A stretch of 64,000 nt of DNA from the NCBI GenBank assembly GCA_019096065.1, contig JAGUCH010000001.1, positions 16,678,001 to 16,742,000 on the forward strand, written 5' to 3'. The notes beneath the pieces were generated by a model that did no database searches, had not been told where the DNA came from, and was given only the letters and a program-made list of their open reading frames with translations. This DNA is from Paracyclopina nana (lineage: Eukaryota; Arthropoda; Copepoda; Cyclopoida; Cyclopettidae). Position numbers and translations under genes: made by a program. Shown in pieces: positions 10,019-24,800 of the stretch; the first letter of the stretch is position 1, and every line of letters begins with the position of its first letter.

Positions 10019-13000
10019 ATCCAAATTTGATGTTGAACTGAGGATATCATTAAAATTGCCTGGCAAAAAGAAAAGAGAGAATGCATCATGAAGCCTTTTC
10101 AAGTTGACAGAGAGAGAGAGTTGACATTGAGCCTGAATCTGACACAATTTGTGTCATCATTTCTCGGATATAGAGCAAAATTTCATTACTGAAAATAGCT
10201 TGGAGAGCAGAAAAAAATGGGTTGAAAAGTGGATGCAATTTATCTCTGAGGGCTTAAACACATAAAAAAAGTGCTGCATTCTGGCATTGCACTTTAAATT
10301 TCTAAATGGCAGGGCTTTAAAGTGTCAACTGGCAAAAAGGGATTAACTTCAGTTCATGGATATAGCAAAGGCAAAAAGAGAGGATGTTTTAACCAAGTGT
10401 GAATTTTCCACATAGTTGGCATGATGTGTGTGTACTTCAGCAGGCTTCTTCTTCACTTCTGCTCGGGAGGAGAATGCAAATGAAAATATGTGAGACGAGA
10501 CTTTTGGGAAGTGAAGACATTCTCTTCGAGGCTGAAAGCTTCGACATCATGTGTGGTGAGGCCAAAAGTGACCTTGACCACAACACTAGATGCTGACTGA
10601 TCATCATCATCATTCCCATGTGTGTGGCCTTTCATGACAATTAGTCTTCTAATGCATACCAAATCATGGCATATTCTATGTCACTCTAACGATATTCATC
10701 AATATGTGCTTTCAATAAATTATTTCTCAGTTGCCGAACAAGTGTGAGAGTGGTAGTCAGCATTTTGTAAACTCAATTACAACAGCTGGAAAGTTTTCCA
10801 ATCAGTGTGATTTTTTGCCTTTCAGACTGACTATGCTATTGACTAACGAGAAATCTTGTCGAAAGCAAATATTTTGTTATAACCTACAATTCCATTTTCA
10901 AGCCTTACTTTTGAGTTTTATTAATAGTCATTAAATTCCTGCTCATATGTAATTCAGTGAGAAAAAGCCAATTCAATGCATAACTTCAATTACTTAACAG
11001 TAAGCGTTTTTAGCTCAAATGCGCGATAAATAATAATATTGATAAAAGTACGCCAACTCAACCGGGAGCGGAGAGCCAAAAAGCCGTCAAAGTAACTGGC
11101 GTTAAAGAGAAAGCCTCTCGCGCGTTTGTTGCGTTCTTAAGCCATCAAGATTGGGACTCTTCAGTTGCCTAGTTGTCCAATTGGGACCGAAACATCAACA
11201 CCTTTTTTCTCCTGGCCCAAGAGAGGTAAGCGAGTTAATTTTAGAAAGCAACCATTTCAACTAAAGTACTACGGTGTATAGAGAGGCTTCTATGGAGCAG
11301 AAAACGAGTTTCTTTTGTCTTCTTTCCCCTTGGAGATTCATGAGGTTCTGGCCTTTTTTCGTACGCTTTGTCTTCACTTAACGGGCCTTTTCCGGACTAC
11401 ATAAATTAGCTTTTTTCCTCTCCTTGGCCCATATGTAATTACAGTGTTTTCTCGCGTGTGAATACACTAAAGAAATCATATGCTACGGTATAGTTTTCTC
11501 TCCTTTTTATGTCCTTGGGGCCATAACTCAGCTGTAGGGGGGAATGTCGTAATTGTCATAAAATGAAAAATATTGCCCTGGCATTGACCCAAAATAATCT
11601 TGCGGACAATTGGTCATCATTAAGCGGTAATTCCTGGCACAACTTGAAACAGCAGAGAGATTTATTGGAACAATGTAGGCCATTATTATGCAAAGAGGCA
11701 TTCTTCCTACAAAAGCAGTATTTGTATACTTATTTGACTGAGCATTTAGGTCTTGAATTTTTGCACAAATGCTGGCTATGATTGATGGGATGATTGGAAA
11801 AGGGGAGAAGATTCGGTGTGCAATATAATAATGATTGAGTTAATTAGGCTGTCATGTCGGAAATAGAAGTGGTGGCCTCATAGCATTGACTTTTCATGCA
11901 CATTTGGTGCAATTAATGCAGAGCAATTAGCACACAATCTGCAATCATTTCAAGTTTTATGTATAGCTGTGAAAGAGAGACTGCTTTTGACAATTTCAGC
12001 TTATAAGCGCAAGGACAACGATCAGAGCAGTTAATACCAGAGAATCGATGACCAAGATTCTTGCAGCTTTTAAGAGGGTCGTTTGGTTGGACCAACTCTT
12101 TTTCAATACTTGGACCAACGAAGTATAATTGTATTCTTTGATAGGAATGCGTACATTTAAGGCATATTTGAGTGCTTATTTAAATCCTCGAAAACTCCAA
12201 GTATTTTAAGTAAGTAACGGGACCTACTCTGGAGCAAGGTATTCATTATGACGGATGTAGAACCACTTTTAGTATGTGTCCAAAGTGATCTAAAAAACCA
12301 GTACTCAATACTTCAGCTGCTAAGACCTACTTATTACTGCACTGATCATTCAAAATTATCTTGTCAGGCTCTGTGAGGAGCACAATTTTTTAATAAGTCC
12401 AGTTTAGTGTCAATCAAGTTGGTCTGCTATTGAGATATCTGTCACTATGTTGTTGGTCCACGTTCAGTTCTGTATTCGTAGGTCCGACCCATAAGTCACA
12501 ATTTTTTATGGTACCCCTTTTTTACTCCACTTCCTGTGTGCGATCAAAAAAGTCCGGCCATTTAATGGCTCTACTACGAAAATGACCACATTAAATCTAC
12601 TCTAGTAAATTGTCATCGCTTCCAGTCTCCTAACCTGAGCTTTCAAATGGAGAAAATCATTGCAAAAACATTAGAGCAGCTCTTATTTTTTCCCAGAGGA
12701 GTAAGAAAAAATTAACGAGGCAAGAAAACGTTGCAAATATTGGTTTATGGCCCGGAGAAAGAACATGTGGCTGAAATGTCTCTTTTTGGCAAATGTCATG
12801 CACAAATTAATGTCTTTCCCTCATTTTTATGAGGCTTTGGCAGCCATTTTTCCCTTCTTATACCGCTGTTAAATTGAGGGGGTTTTATGATGGTGGCATT
12901 GCATGCTCTCCATCATAATTACTAATAATATTTAAGGCTTTCTCTCATAAGCTGATTTGTATGCTGTCGTGACTCAAACACTTAGCCCTGTACTGATAAC

Positions 13001-14350
13001 TATTAGAAAACACCGAAAAGAGACCACAAATTATGCTTAAGAGCATTAAAAATGCATCAAAAGCTAAGAAGCTTAAAAATTATGCTGCAGTTGCATTGTA
13101 ATAAAAGAAAATTAACTTTAATTGAGGCGAAAGATTGCTTGAACAATTTTCAAGAATAAGGAAAGTAAAACATAAATGAACATCACATTGATTTCAAGAA
13201 AGAATGCATTTTTAGTGTAGTGTGCAAGGTTTTGACAAATGGCCTAGCTCCACGCTCGCACATTGGCCCAATAAAATTGACAAATGGGTATTTTTTCACC
13301 GGAAGTATTTCATTGGTTAGGCTAGGTTAAGTCAATGAATCTTCATCGATGTCTAGTAAATCTGACCCCATGGAATACTTTGGTTCTCGTGAGAATTCGT
13401 CATTACTTCCAACAAGAGAGAAAAAACTGGCCCAAATACTTGGCTTGTATGTATGTAAGATAAGAAGTTTTTGCAGTGAAGTAGATGTAGTGTCGGGGTA
13501 CATAACTTCATTACAAGCACACTACAACACCTTAAGGTATAATCACATATTGTGGATCACATTACACCTTTGGTAGAGCATGTTTGCAAGGAACAAACAA
13601 AAGCTAGGCTCTTTTTTTTTGACAGCCAAGTGAGACCCAACAAATAACTTATTACAAAGTGACGCAGTCACCCTTGAAGGGATTAATAAAGCTCGTCAAT
13701 TTTGAAAATTACGTTCCTAGTCTTGTAGAATTGAAAAAGCTTCAAATCCTGGGTGATGCAAAGGGTAAGAAAATAAATGCTCACACGGAAAAGCTGGTTG
13801 ACAGCTGATTGTTAGCTTTTCCTTCACATTATTTATGGCACATCCGGTAACATAAATAAAGCATTTTAACGAGTTTATGCTGGCAAATTTGCATTTTTTC
13901 ATAGAATATGCATGTGGCTTCTTCCCTCCTTTCACAGGCTGAAATCGAATTTTATTGCGCCGAGTCAAGTTACATGAAATTCACTCGTATATTTTGACGA
14001 AAGTGCTCCTCGTAGTATTCACATTTCTGCAGCAGTATTCTCCAACCTGTATTCACATGTTCTCTATAAACGTAGGAAAAAAGCTGTTGAAGCATGAACT
14101 ATTTTATACAGAAGTATAGTAGAGCAAATCAGGCCAATGCTGTTATTTGGAATTTATTTGGGAAACCAAGACATAACTTGCCTTCATCACCACAATTGCA
14201 AGGAAATGGGCTCCTTTTTATGCCCCCGTAAAAGTATTTTGCTTACTTGTGTACTATAGCACATATCAGAGCAAATCTAATCAGTCTGTGGCCACAGCAT
14301 AGAAAATTGCATTCATACTTTTTGGCTGTTTCATAGAAAATAAGGCATAG

Positions 14351-14612
14351 GCTTAGTCTTTCGCAAGTTTTGTATAGTCACGCTATTTAAATAGCTCATA
14401 ACATAAAACGTATTTAAATAGCAGCTATTTAAATACATTCAGAGGCTATTTAAAAACTTTCAGAGGCTATTTAAATACTTTCAGAGGCTATTTAAATACA
14501 TTTTATGCTATGTGCTATTTAAATACATTTTATGCTATGAGCTATTTAAATACATTTTATGCTATGAGCTATTTAAATAGCGTGACTAAAGAAAACTTGC
14601 GAAAGACTAAGC
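14351..14612. mobile_element. Foldback element with GCTATTTAAATA tandem core
   Basis: The ends are inverted copies of about 70 bp beginning GCTTAGTCTTTCGCAAGTTT. Between and within them are repeated units of GCTATTTAAATACATTTTAT and GCTATTTAAATACTTTCAGA. Each unit contains ATTTAAAT, itself a palindrome, so the whole element can fold in several registers. No obvious target duplication is seen: TA is present on the left only. Confidence 0.75.
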
Positions 14613-17347
14613 CAGAATGATTTGACTCGGAAGCATAATTATATTTGATAAAAAATGTTCACAGCAATTTAAAGACAAGTTCACATTTAGTATGTCTAGT
14701 TTTTCTATTAGCTACATATATATTTTAGAGGCTCTCTAACATAACATAGATGCATCAACTCAAGTTTGCTCATATGACAAAAAATGCCAAATATGCACAC
14801 TATTTTTTTTATAAAGGTACAACGAGAACATGGTCACATTTCAAATTACTGCCAAAGATGAAAAAAGGGAGCTAGCCTCTAATTTGAACGAAAGAACGTG
14901 ACAAGTATTTTTATGGATATTAAGCAACATCTGGCTTACACAAAAGTTGGCTAACTTTGCCGATATTAAAGGAATTTAAATGTCAGCTCCAGCAGTTAGT
15001 GCAATATTTTGGCCAAAATAATCGACCTGAATTGCTGACTAATAAAATCCGTGTGGACTTTTGGCCCACTTTTTATTACTGCCGTTTCACACGAGGACCA
15101 AAAAAGGTCATTTATTCAAATGTGAGACTTTATGTAGCAGCTGCTCCTCCTTGAAATACATTGTCAGTGTTTGGTGCATTATTTATTCCAATAATGATTA
15201 TACTACTAAGTGAAGGGCCGAGGACACCTAGAAAGTGATGATAAATGGTGTTTTTGCCCTATAGGAACCCAAAACCCTGAACACCATGTGGCTTGTCTGT
15301 GAGAGAAAACTGAAAAAAGCTACTTACTCTCAGCCTTCGAAAAAACTTGCAAAATTGTTTATTAGCACAGTTGGTGCGACTTTTCTAAAAATAATTTTGG
15401 CGGCTGAGTGCATTTTTTGGCAAAAAAAAATAATATTTAGATTTTCTTATGTCAATACATTTTACTGAAATTGTACTGGAAAGTGCGGATTTTGAGGTGA
15501 AAAAAGTGCAGTGAGTATTTTTTAAAAGGCTTTTTGAAGGAGGAGGCAATTTCCTTTTTTATTTCACTGCAGCAGAACTAGTGAGAGAGTCAGTGTTTTT
15601 CAATTGTTGCTTACATTGCACTTTGGTGCCAAACTTTTTTGCTCAGAACTCTCAAAAGAAGCTTCTACAGTAGCTACAGAAAGAGTGTAATTAACATTGC
15701 ACCGCAATAAATGCATTTCTGGAGGAGGGATACAGTAAATGTGTGTAAACAAAATGCCTTTATTATCTATATTTGTGCACGTACTTGAATTTTGCAATGG
15801 CTGTAGCATTTGAATTACTGGTCTTTTTGTTTGCTAGATTAACCAGGAAAAACGTAACTTTTTGATATTTGCTCACAATGGAAAATGCATCTTCTCTGTT
15901 TTAAAAAAGCAGTAGCAGCAGCAGAAAATGCACTTTTCTCTCAACTGGGGTGACATCTCCCTCTCAAGAATTATCAATCAAATCTTGCATCCTTTTTTGA
16001 ATAATTTGCCACTGAAAAAACGTGAAGGGCATCCATCATGCACACTTTTGTAGACCAAGTATGTTACTACAGCCTTTTATTTTTAAGGACATTTTGATTT
16101 TTTCTGAGATATAAAGTTTCGCGTAAAAAGGGTCCTCAAATCAAGATTATTTTTTAGTAGAGACATTTCAATCAGTTGCTCTATTGAAAATTAAGGTAAT
16201 CAATCAATAACATCAACTTTTGTGACTTTCTTGCAAAGATCACTTAATGGCATTAATTGTTACTAACCAATATATTGAATTGTGATAGATAAAATCACTA
16301 TAGCACTTTTCCAATCTTAATTACGCATACCCATTTCAAGTAAAAATGCTATTGTGCAAATTCAACGTAGATGAAGAATTCAAACGTCAAGATAGTATGC
16401 ACACATTTTTGCCCTCTCGAGAGACTGAAGTGTACATACATAGTATGTTAAGGAGATAACGGTTTAATCACCATTTTCCCAAGAGATTAGTGTGATGTAC
16501 TCGTCTGTGAAGGAAATGGCCAAAATCAAATGAGCCAAAACGTAATTTGTTCTGTTAAGTGTGTGATGTGAGCCACATTTTTCAATGCCAGCACAACTTC
16601 AGCACATTTGTGTAATGGAGCTTTCTTTGTTGTTAAACACCACATGAAGCAGCAGCAAAAAATATCCTTATGGTAGCAGTACATTTCCACCACTCAAATT
16701 GAATGATGGGAAGCTCTGATAGAGTGAGCAAATGTTACGCAACTTTGCCATCAGCCTGAAAAGCCATTCATAACTCAATCAACTTTATACAAGGAAAAAA
16801 AGCACTTTTGAAGGTCACTCAAAAATGAAAGCAGTCTCAAATTGAATTTGCTGAGAAATGCCACAGCAAAAAAGTTGGCCATGACAAATCCAAATGCATG
16901 GTTGCTTCAGCAAATCTCTCAATTGGCTTCTGCTGAAATTTTTCTCTCAAAGTTTCAAAAAAGCTTTTGCCTTTGAATGTGAGAAGTGTCAGTGAGTTTC
17001 TTCTTCCACACAAGCCCTTTTTTCCTTATCACAGTTGAGAGTGAGGATGCTACCAAACTGATAGTAGCACTCTACAAGTTGGTTAAACGAATTTGGACCC
17101 ACGGAAATGTAATTTGCAATACTCCAAGAGAAAGCTTTGTTTGTTCTTGCATAATTTAAGTGTTACCAGATAAACCCTGAGCTTACATTCAGATTGAAAG
17201 ACGTGATTGATTGAAGCATTGTAGCGAAAAATTGCAGTTTTCGGGCTCTTCTGCATTCAATAAAAGTGTCTCATCTGGTTATAAAACTGTAGTAGCGTTG
17301 GTCTCACTTCAATCGTGAAGGAGAGGTTCATATTGTATGGATACTTT

Positions 17348-17994
17348 GAAACTTTGTGCTTCGTTCCGCCATTTCACTTTCTATTTGGAAACGCTTGTGT
17401 TACATCCCGCTTAAAGGCATGTCAAAACTTCACTAAAGACCTTCAGTCGTTGAAAATGAAATCAAATGAGCCAGCTGCTAAAAACATCTGGAGAGCCTTT
17501 TTCCAAAATTATCGAGAACATTCAATGTGATTTGAAGTAACTTTTCATTGTCTTTGCCATCGGTTGACATGATATCAATCATGGCAAAATTGGGAGCAGA
17601 AATCGCAGTGCAGTGGCAAATTGACTGACAAGTAGGCGGCTCAAGCTGTCAATGGCGGGAGATCGACAAACAGCCAAGGGACCAAAACCTTTTTGCCATC
17701 TTGTATGCAAAGCTAAGTTCTGCATTTGCGCTCCGAGAGAGACGGCAGATGTTTGAGAATGATGGGAATTTTGGCAACAAAAAGTGACAAGAAAATGGGA
17801 AGCCGCCAAAAAGTGAAAGCCTATGGGCCCATGCTGGGAAAAAGGCTTTTTTGATGTCAGCTATGCTTGAAACATTTTATTTCATTTTCAACGACCGAAG
17901 GTCATTAGCTAAGTTTTGACCTGCCTTTAAGTGGGATGTAACACAAGCGTTTCCAAATTGAAAGTGGAAAAGCGGAAAGACACACAAAGTTTTC
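17348..17994. mobile_element. Foldback element with ~113-bp arms
   Basis: The arm at about 17348-17460 and the reverse complement of about 17880-17994 match over more than 100 bp with few differences, sharing GGAAACGCTTGTGTTACATC. The ~420-bp loop between them shows no coding signal. Exact element ends and target duplication are unclear. Confidence 0.7.
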
Positions 17995-18895
17995 TTCGGA
18001 TGAGTTTTGTATAGACGCACTGATGCGAACCTGGTCCCCTACAAAGAGTGACTGCACCAAGTTTTAGTGTATGTGTATATAATCAAGCAAAGCAGCCCTG
18101 GCTCAAACTGATGCTGGGCATCAAGCACACACAAGCTAATAAAAGGATCCCAATCGTTGTTTTACATCAAAGAGAGACCAACTGATAAGTGGGAGTCCCT
18201 TGGGACCAAATACATAGACTAGTCCCATACACAGACCCTATGAGGGACAATGTAAACAAAAAACTATGCAACATCGAGCACGCTATAAGCTGCATCCCAG
18301 TACAATATACACAAGATTGACATCTTGAGAGAGGAAACCTCTTTTGGACATATCATTGAACTGATTGCTTAGATGGCTGCTGTCATCCCATGGGACTTCT
18401 GTCCAATTGAAAAACACCCTGATTTTCGGCTTTTTCTCTTGGCGGTTACTTTCTTCTTTTGCTACTGCTCCTTTTGTGCTATTGAATATTGGAAATGGGA
18501 AAATGTACAACAAGGAGAGGAGGCAGTAAGCAGAAAACTGCATAGTATATTTCCATGAGGCCATGAAGGTAGTAAATATGCTACAAAACCACCCATTAAA
18601 AAAAGAGAAAGCCCTTTAAAAAACCACATTTCCTGGCCATCACTTTGCATTTTTGTTTGCCAGGGGATTAACTTTTTAAGCATCAGGAAGTACTCTTGAG
18701 ATGGAGAGCATTTTTCTCTAATCTCCATACTGGGCTTAAAGGGGATTGGAAGCTTCTATATCAGCATACTGATGATAGCAAGAGCAAGGCCAGAATCCCA
18801 TTTATGAAGCTGTTCCTTCTTTGTTATGCTCAGGGCTTTTCTTTTCTCCCATTTCAGATGTTCAATGAGGAGTTGTAGAAGAAGAAAAAAAGAAA

Positions 18896-21800
18896 ATGAA
18901 GTCAACTGTGCAACTTTGGACAGTTCTTATCCTGACAGGTGAGTTACAACATAAGTACTACTTCAACATGTCTGACCACAAAAAATTCAACTCTACCTCT
19001 GCAATTTACTGAGGCGAAAAACTTGCTTAGTACTGCGCAACGCTAGCTGTAGCTTGATTATTGTTAATTATCTCTCTAATTCTGCCTCTTGGGTAATTGG
19101 ATCTGTGAAGGTCAAAGTCTAACTTTTCTGTTGATCTGTCAGAGTGACTGAAATGAGAGAAACACCTGATAGATTACCAAATACGACCAGCTTTCTCTTT
19201 AGCAGATATAGTACATGTAACAGAGAATCTTTTCTTGATCATCTACCAGCAGCAAATATAAGTTTAAAAGTAACGAGCTGATCATTTGCAGAAAGTCTCA
19301 ATAATGATATTTTTCATTACACCCAAAAAATATTCAAAGCCCACCTAAGCTAAAATGGCTTTAAATGATAGTAGATGAACACACCTTAGTAATATTTGAA
19401 AAATGCAATGTTCAAAACTTTGCCAACTTCAGCCAACTTCAGGACAGGGAATCGATCTAGTTGAAATGTTCACTTATTATTGACTAAGCACATGAGAAAG
19501 TGCATTGGCAATCATCCCCAGTAATTCATGCAATGTAATTCCCAAGTGAAAATGGCTCACACGTTACAACTGCAAAGGCCTTAGAGGATTGATTTATGAC
19601 ATAGCCATCCTATAGTGAAAAAAGGCAAATTGCTATAAGGTACTAAAATATCTCTGTCAACATAACAATATTTTGTTGAGCAGTCAGCAAAAGTAGAAGA
19701 AGAGGAGGAGGCCTCTTTTGCAAAGCAGCTAGCAAAATACTCTAAACCAGCCTTTATTGAGAGTCCACGTGTGTGTGTGAGTTGCAGTGCACACTGTGGG
19801 CAATGTAATCTTCTAAGGCTCAAAGCAACATTCAGGCCATTCAAAGATGGCAGCAGCCAACAGCACATTTGAACATTTACAGGCCGAAAAGAGATAAGCA
19901 TAATTTGAGAATCAAAGGCAGAATGTTAATTAAAGCTACATTATTATTGTTATCACTGCAGTTCAGTGTGGGGGTGGAGAAACCACTAGACTTGATTGCT
20001 CTTATCATAACTCCTCAAAAGCAACTGAGCTTTCTTTTGATGATGCTGCATCAAAATGACAGGGTCTTTCCTAAACAGCATAAGCTCTACAAGGGATCTT
20101 CATCTGCAACAAGAAAATCTTGATATGGAACCAATTTATGTGGTTTTTCTCACTTCAGACCTGAAGGCCAATCTAAATGAAATTATGTATGATTCATTAC
20201 TTAATTTGAAGCATAGAAAATAATTTATAAACAACATAAGGGCACTCTTATGGGCTTGGACAAAAGTGAACTCATAAATAAGTTCCTACAACACATTCAT
20301 TCCATTTTTTAGTTGAATGCCAATTCCTTGGAATTGAGCTTCATTCACTCAAATATATCTTGACAATGGTAAAAAAGCACTTCTATGGCACTTTGTAGCC
20401 AAAGATTAAGTTTGTGGCATCTTCTTGGCCCAAATTGGCCCCTCCACATATAATATACAATTTTTGGTAACATCAAAAGAATCTCAGCATGAGGTTCTGG
20501 CCAAACTCAATTGAGTGTATGATATTTATATAGAGCACCCTGTGGCAGTGGGGAATGTACTTTTGGCTCCATTTGCACCCCCTTGATGAGGCCAATCTTA
20601 TATAACATGATGTGCAGATAAATGGAGAAGTAGGCCATGTCTTTTGTCATGAAGTCCATCAATGGAGACTTGCGCATCTCAGCAGGTCATCATCATCTTC
20701 ATCACCAGCAGCATTATTATGCTCAAGATCATATGCAGCAGAATTAAGTAGTAATTTTCGATTGGGACCTTCAGAAAGCCTCTTCTTGTCATTTTGCATT
20801 TTTCCCCCCACAGTTTTGGTGGTGTTGACGTCAAGTGACACTACTCCTCTCAACTCCTGTTGTTGACAATAGCAGAAAAAAATTGGGAAAAGTAAAGCTA
20901 TTTGGAATTCCAATTCTTGTCATTTCGCAAATGCATGTTCTTCCAGCAATAAAATTCAGCTGAACTGGCTGACTTCCTTTTATTATTGCTCCATTTGGAG
21001 CAAGGAAAGCCCTATAATTAACCTTTGAGATGACAAGTCTAACAGCCAAAAAGAGAAAGCAGATACTGCCATTTTTCAGCCCTTTATCTGCCTTGAAAAC
21101 GTGGGTAAACAGACTTTAATCAAGCTAGCTGCTTTTTCTCACTGTAGCCCCATTCTCTACAGTGCACAGTGGGCCACGGAGACCCTTATTTCTCCATTTC
21201 AGCCAAATTATGAAATCCAGTTTCAGACACTTTTATATCTTAAAATAGTTTGAATGGGTTCTTGGTGATCAGAAATGACCATTTAAAAGGCTCTAAATTC
21301 AATTCGATTTATGAATTGGTGATCATTTTTGAGAAGCATCCCAAATTTGCCAAAAAAGTCAAAGCAAAAAGAAATGTCAAAAAGTGGCTACAAGTGGCTA
21401 CTGTTCCCTTAGAACTTCAATTTTTTTGTTGTTGAAGCCTTAAATTAGAGTTAGTTTAAGTATTTTAGGCCTCAAGAGAACAGGATTTCATTAAAAATAA
21501 GGGTCAAAATTGACCCTAAAAGATGACTCTTCTATTTGCATGTAAAACTAAACTAAATATTAGCAGAACTTTTTAAGTCCATGGTTGTCCAGCCCATAAC
21601 ATTGTCAAATCAGAGGAAAAATAATATAAACAGGGTTGGATATCAAAAAAAGTGCGTGCATTTGCGTAAGACTTTGCTAGAAAGAGTCAAAAGTTCCAGT
21701 TTTACAGTAATATTTGGAGCTTCGTTAATGCGCTGCCGATTTGACGAAAAATCATAAATGGAGGAAAATACTTCTACGGGACCCACTGTGCAGTGCTATT

Positions 21801-24800
21801 AAGATGCAACATTGCAAGAAACAACATATACTACTATCGAAGTAAAGGCAGCCAGCAAGAGCAGCAGTGCACTGCTTGTTACATTATGCCAGAGTGCATT
21901 AATGACCTTTGCTACTTGAGGCTATTGTTGGAATATCCCAAAACTATGGATAAGGATACTTGATCCTGTATAATGTAGCCTGATTTATTTCGATTTCTTG
22001 AGGCACAAAAGGAAAGCACGATAATTGCTTTCTTCTCAGGAGGAAAGACAGGAAATAATTAAGAGTCGTTCATCTGTGATAATGCAAACCAGTCAATTAT
22101 TTGCCTCATAAACAGAAGGCAAAGATAATGTTGATAAATATGAGATTAGACAATTATTTCAAATGTTTAGCTTTCACTTCGGAAAAATGAAATTGTGCTC
22201 TGCTTTCTCATCAAGATTTCTGCAGATGAAAGCCGCATTTGATGATTTACTAAAGGGCGATCCTGTATTCAAATTTTTAGTCAAGTTACCTTGCTAAAAC
22301 AGCAACCTTACTTGCTCAGTTAAGTTCAGCTTGTTCTAGCCAAGTTTGGTTAGTTGTAGCCACGTTCAGTTGACCGCTGAGTTGACGCGCCAACGTTGTA
22401 CATCAGCAGCTGATGAGCAAAGTTAGCTTTTCTCAATTAAGCAAGCTTCAGTTACTACGCATATGTGAGAACACTTTTTGTGGCTAAGTTCAGTTTGACA
22501 ACCGAACTAAGCTAGCCAAGCAAGCAAGTATTACATAAAATTAAGCTAAGTTCAGTTCAACCAACATAAACATATGGGAACGGAACTGAATTTAACTTTT
22601 TACCTTACTTAACATGACTTACAGGTCAATATGGGAGCGCCCTTAAGTTGAGGGCAATATAATGAGAAATAGGGTGGCTGCTGTTTTCATAAAGACACGG
22701 ATATACGGTCGTTTCACGCAAGCTTATGATGATTTGATGCGTAATCGTGTCACGTGGACGTGTAATCTTAATGGAGCTTGTCCATCCTCAAAGGCAGCTT
22801 AGTAATTTGTGTGTATATGTATGTGCTTTTGATGGCCATAATTAAGCGGAGAAAAAATTAATTGCAATACTGGTTGAGACAGCTTTTACGAGCAACGTTG
22901 CAGTTTATTGAGAAATGGAATTATTTTCCCCCCTTTTTTTTCTGGGCAAGCTTCTCCTTTTTTATTGCTGCAGATGAAAAGTCTAAATGCCTACTTATCC
23001 CTAATTTTGAGCTTTCAAAACTAGTAGAGCCACATTTGAGGGCCAACAGAGCAGAACTAAATATCTGGCTTTTTCCACCATTTTCAGAGTGCAAATTCTT
23101 TCTAATCAAGAGGGTGAGCACTTAAAGTCAGCAAAAGTCTAGGCCCACTATATGCTTGTATAAAGGCAGCTAAGTCAATGTTTGCTTCCATTTTAGTGAT
23201 AAGCCAGCCAGAAATCTCAACCACAACTCGCCTTGGCAAGGATGAGGAGGAGTTCTTGAGTCTGGACAAAGTACTTCAGGACAAGTCCAAACAAGGCATC
23301 TTTGAGGCTGACTTTGAGAATGAGAATGGCACCACAGTCTCAGTCAGGGATGGAGACTCAGTCATACTCAACTGCAGAGTTTACCTTCTCCATGATAAAA
23401 CAGTAAGTAGAGCAATCAACAACAACAGATGGTTGAGATGGTCAGCAGCAAAAAAGTTAAGAGATGACAGGTGTCTTATAAAGGTGCCTCTTTATTGTAA
23501 ACAACAGACAGAAAGCTCAAAGGAAAATGCTAGATGATGAGAAAGTGCCTTTTTGGCTCAGGCCTCAAATTGGTTGATCAGACTGTGAGCTCTCTTTTGC
23601 AACAGAGAGCTTAGCTCGTAGAAAAAAAGGCCTGAAGGCATACCATAAAAAAGTTGGCTTAACTGAGGGATTTCCCCTTTAACTTGTTGTTGCACCACCA
23701 GCACACGCTTTCTGACAATTAAAAAAATCACTTTTAACCTTGAAGTTCTGCAATAATGAGCCTCACTTTGAATTTTCGTTTAACAGAAGTGAATGTCACA
23801 TTTGTAAGATTCATTCAACTTTCACTACGCTCTGGATTGGTGTTCATTTTTTATTGTGCCAAAAACAGAAATATTGTTTTTTTCTTAAGGGCGTTCCCAT
23901 ATTGACCTGTTAGTCAAGTTAAGTTAGGGAAAAAGTTCAGTTCAGTTCAGTTCTGTTCCCATGTATTTATGTAGGTAGTACTTAACTTAGCTTGCTCAAT
24001 TGAGAAAAGCTAATTTTGCTCATCTGCTGCTGATGTACAACGCTTTGGCGTGTCAGCTCAGCGGTCAACTGAAGATGACTAAAACGAACCGAACTTGCCT
24101 AGAACAAGCTGAACTTAACTGATCAAGTAAGGTTGCTGTTTTAGCAAGGTAACTTGACTAAAATTTCGAATATGGGATCGCCCATGAAGTAGCACAGAAA
24201 TAGAAAGTCACCGAATCAAAATCCATGCCAATATTAAGCACACTCAATTATAAGAATGTGCTAGCTCTACTGAGTAGACGTAATGGCATAAAGAGCAACA
24301 TGGCTTTGAAAGATTGATCGAAGCAAAAGCGTACGGGCTCAGCAGTTCAATTCTGCCACACGAAGGTCATAAAGAAAGGCCATTAGGCCTTAGTTGCTCT
24401 GTCATCAACTCCTGTTGGTTCCTGGTCGAAGGTGATGATGGTTTTTCTCATTTTCCCCTCGGAGCAATTTGCTCTATAACCAAAAAGATGGAGGAGAATC
24501 GAGCTTCTGTACAACTTGTGGAGGAAATGGATTTCCGCTGGGCAGCAAACTACAGTTTTCATCAATACTTTTATTAGTGCCAATTTGGCATCTCCACCAG
24601 CAAAAAGAGAGATAGGGACTAATCCTCCCTTGATAGCGCCATAAAGTAGTGCATGAAAAAAGCATTATAATGCTTGAAGGCCAAATTGAAAGCAAGCAAA
24701 AAAGGTCACTCAACTCCTCCTCTTTTGGCCATTAAAGGCTGACCTGATTTTTTAAAGGTTGGCACCTCTGCAAAAGACTTCCTTCCACTCTGGTCAAATT

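Larger units (their letters stand above)
10019..18857. other. Long gene-free stretch upstream of the dpr-like gene
   Basis: No exon chain could be built on either strand. Only short AT-rich chance frames occur. Two foldback elements are annotated separately. A good acceptor (CTCCCATTTCAG, ending 18857) just before the first coding exon of the dpr-like gene implies at least one upstream noncoding exon, so part of this stretch is probably a 5' UTR intron. A short GA run (10111-10122) is the only simple repeat of note. Confidence 0.5.

Noticed and set aside
19581-19901. 106-codon minus-strand frame in intron 1 of the dpr-like gene
   Set aside because: No domain, no promoter or splice signals, and low-complexity Ser run.
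24295-24370. Possible tRNA-like B box (AGTTCAATTC)
   Set aside because: No A box and no paired acceptor or anticodon stem could be drawn.
24314-24577. 87-codon plus-strand frame in intron 2 of the dpr-like gene
   Set aside because: No recognisable domain, no splice partners in phase, and AT-rich introns here give many frames of this size.
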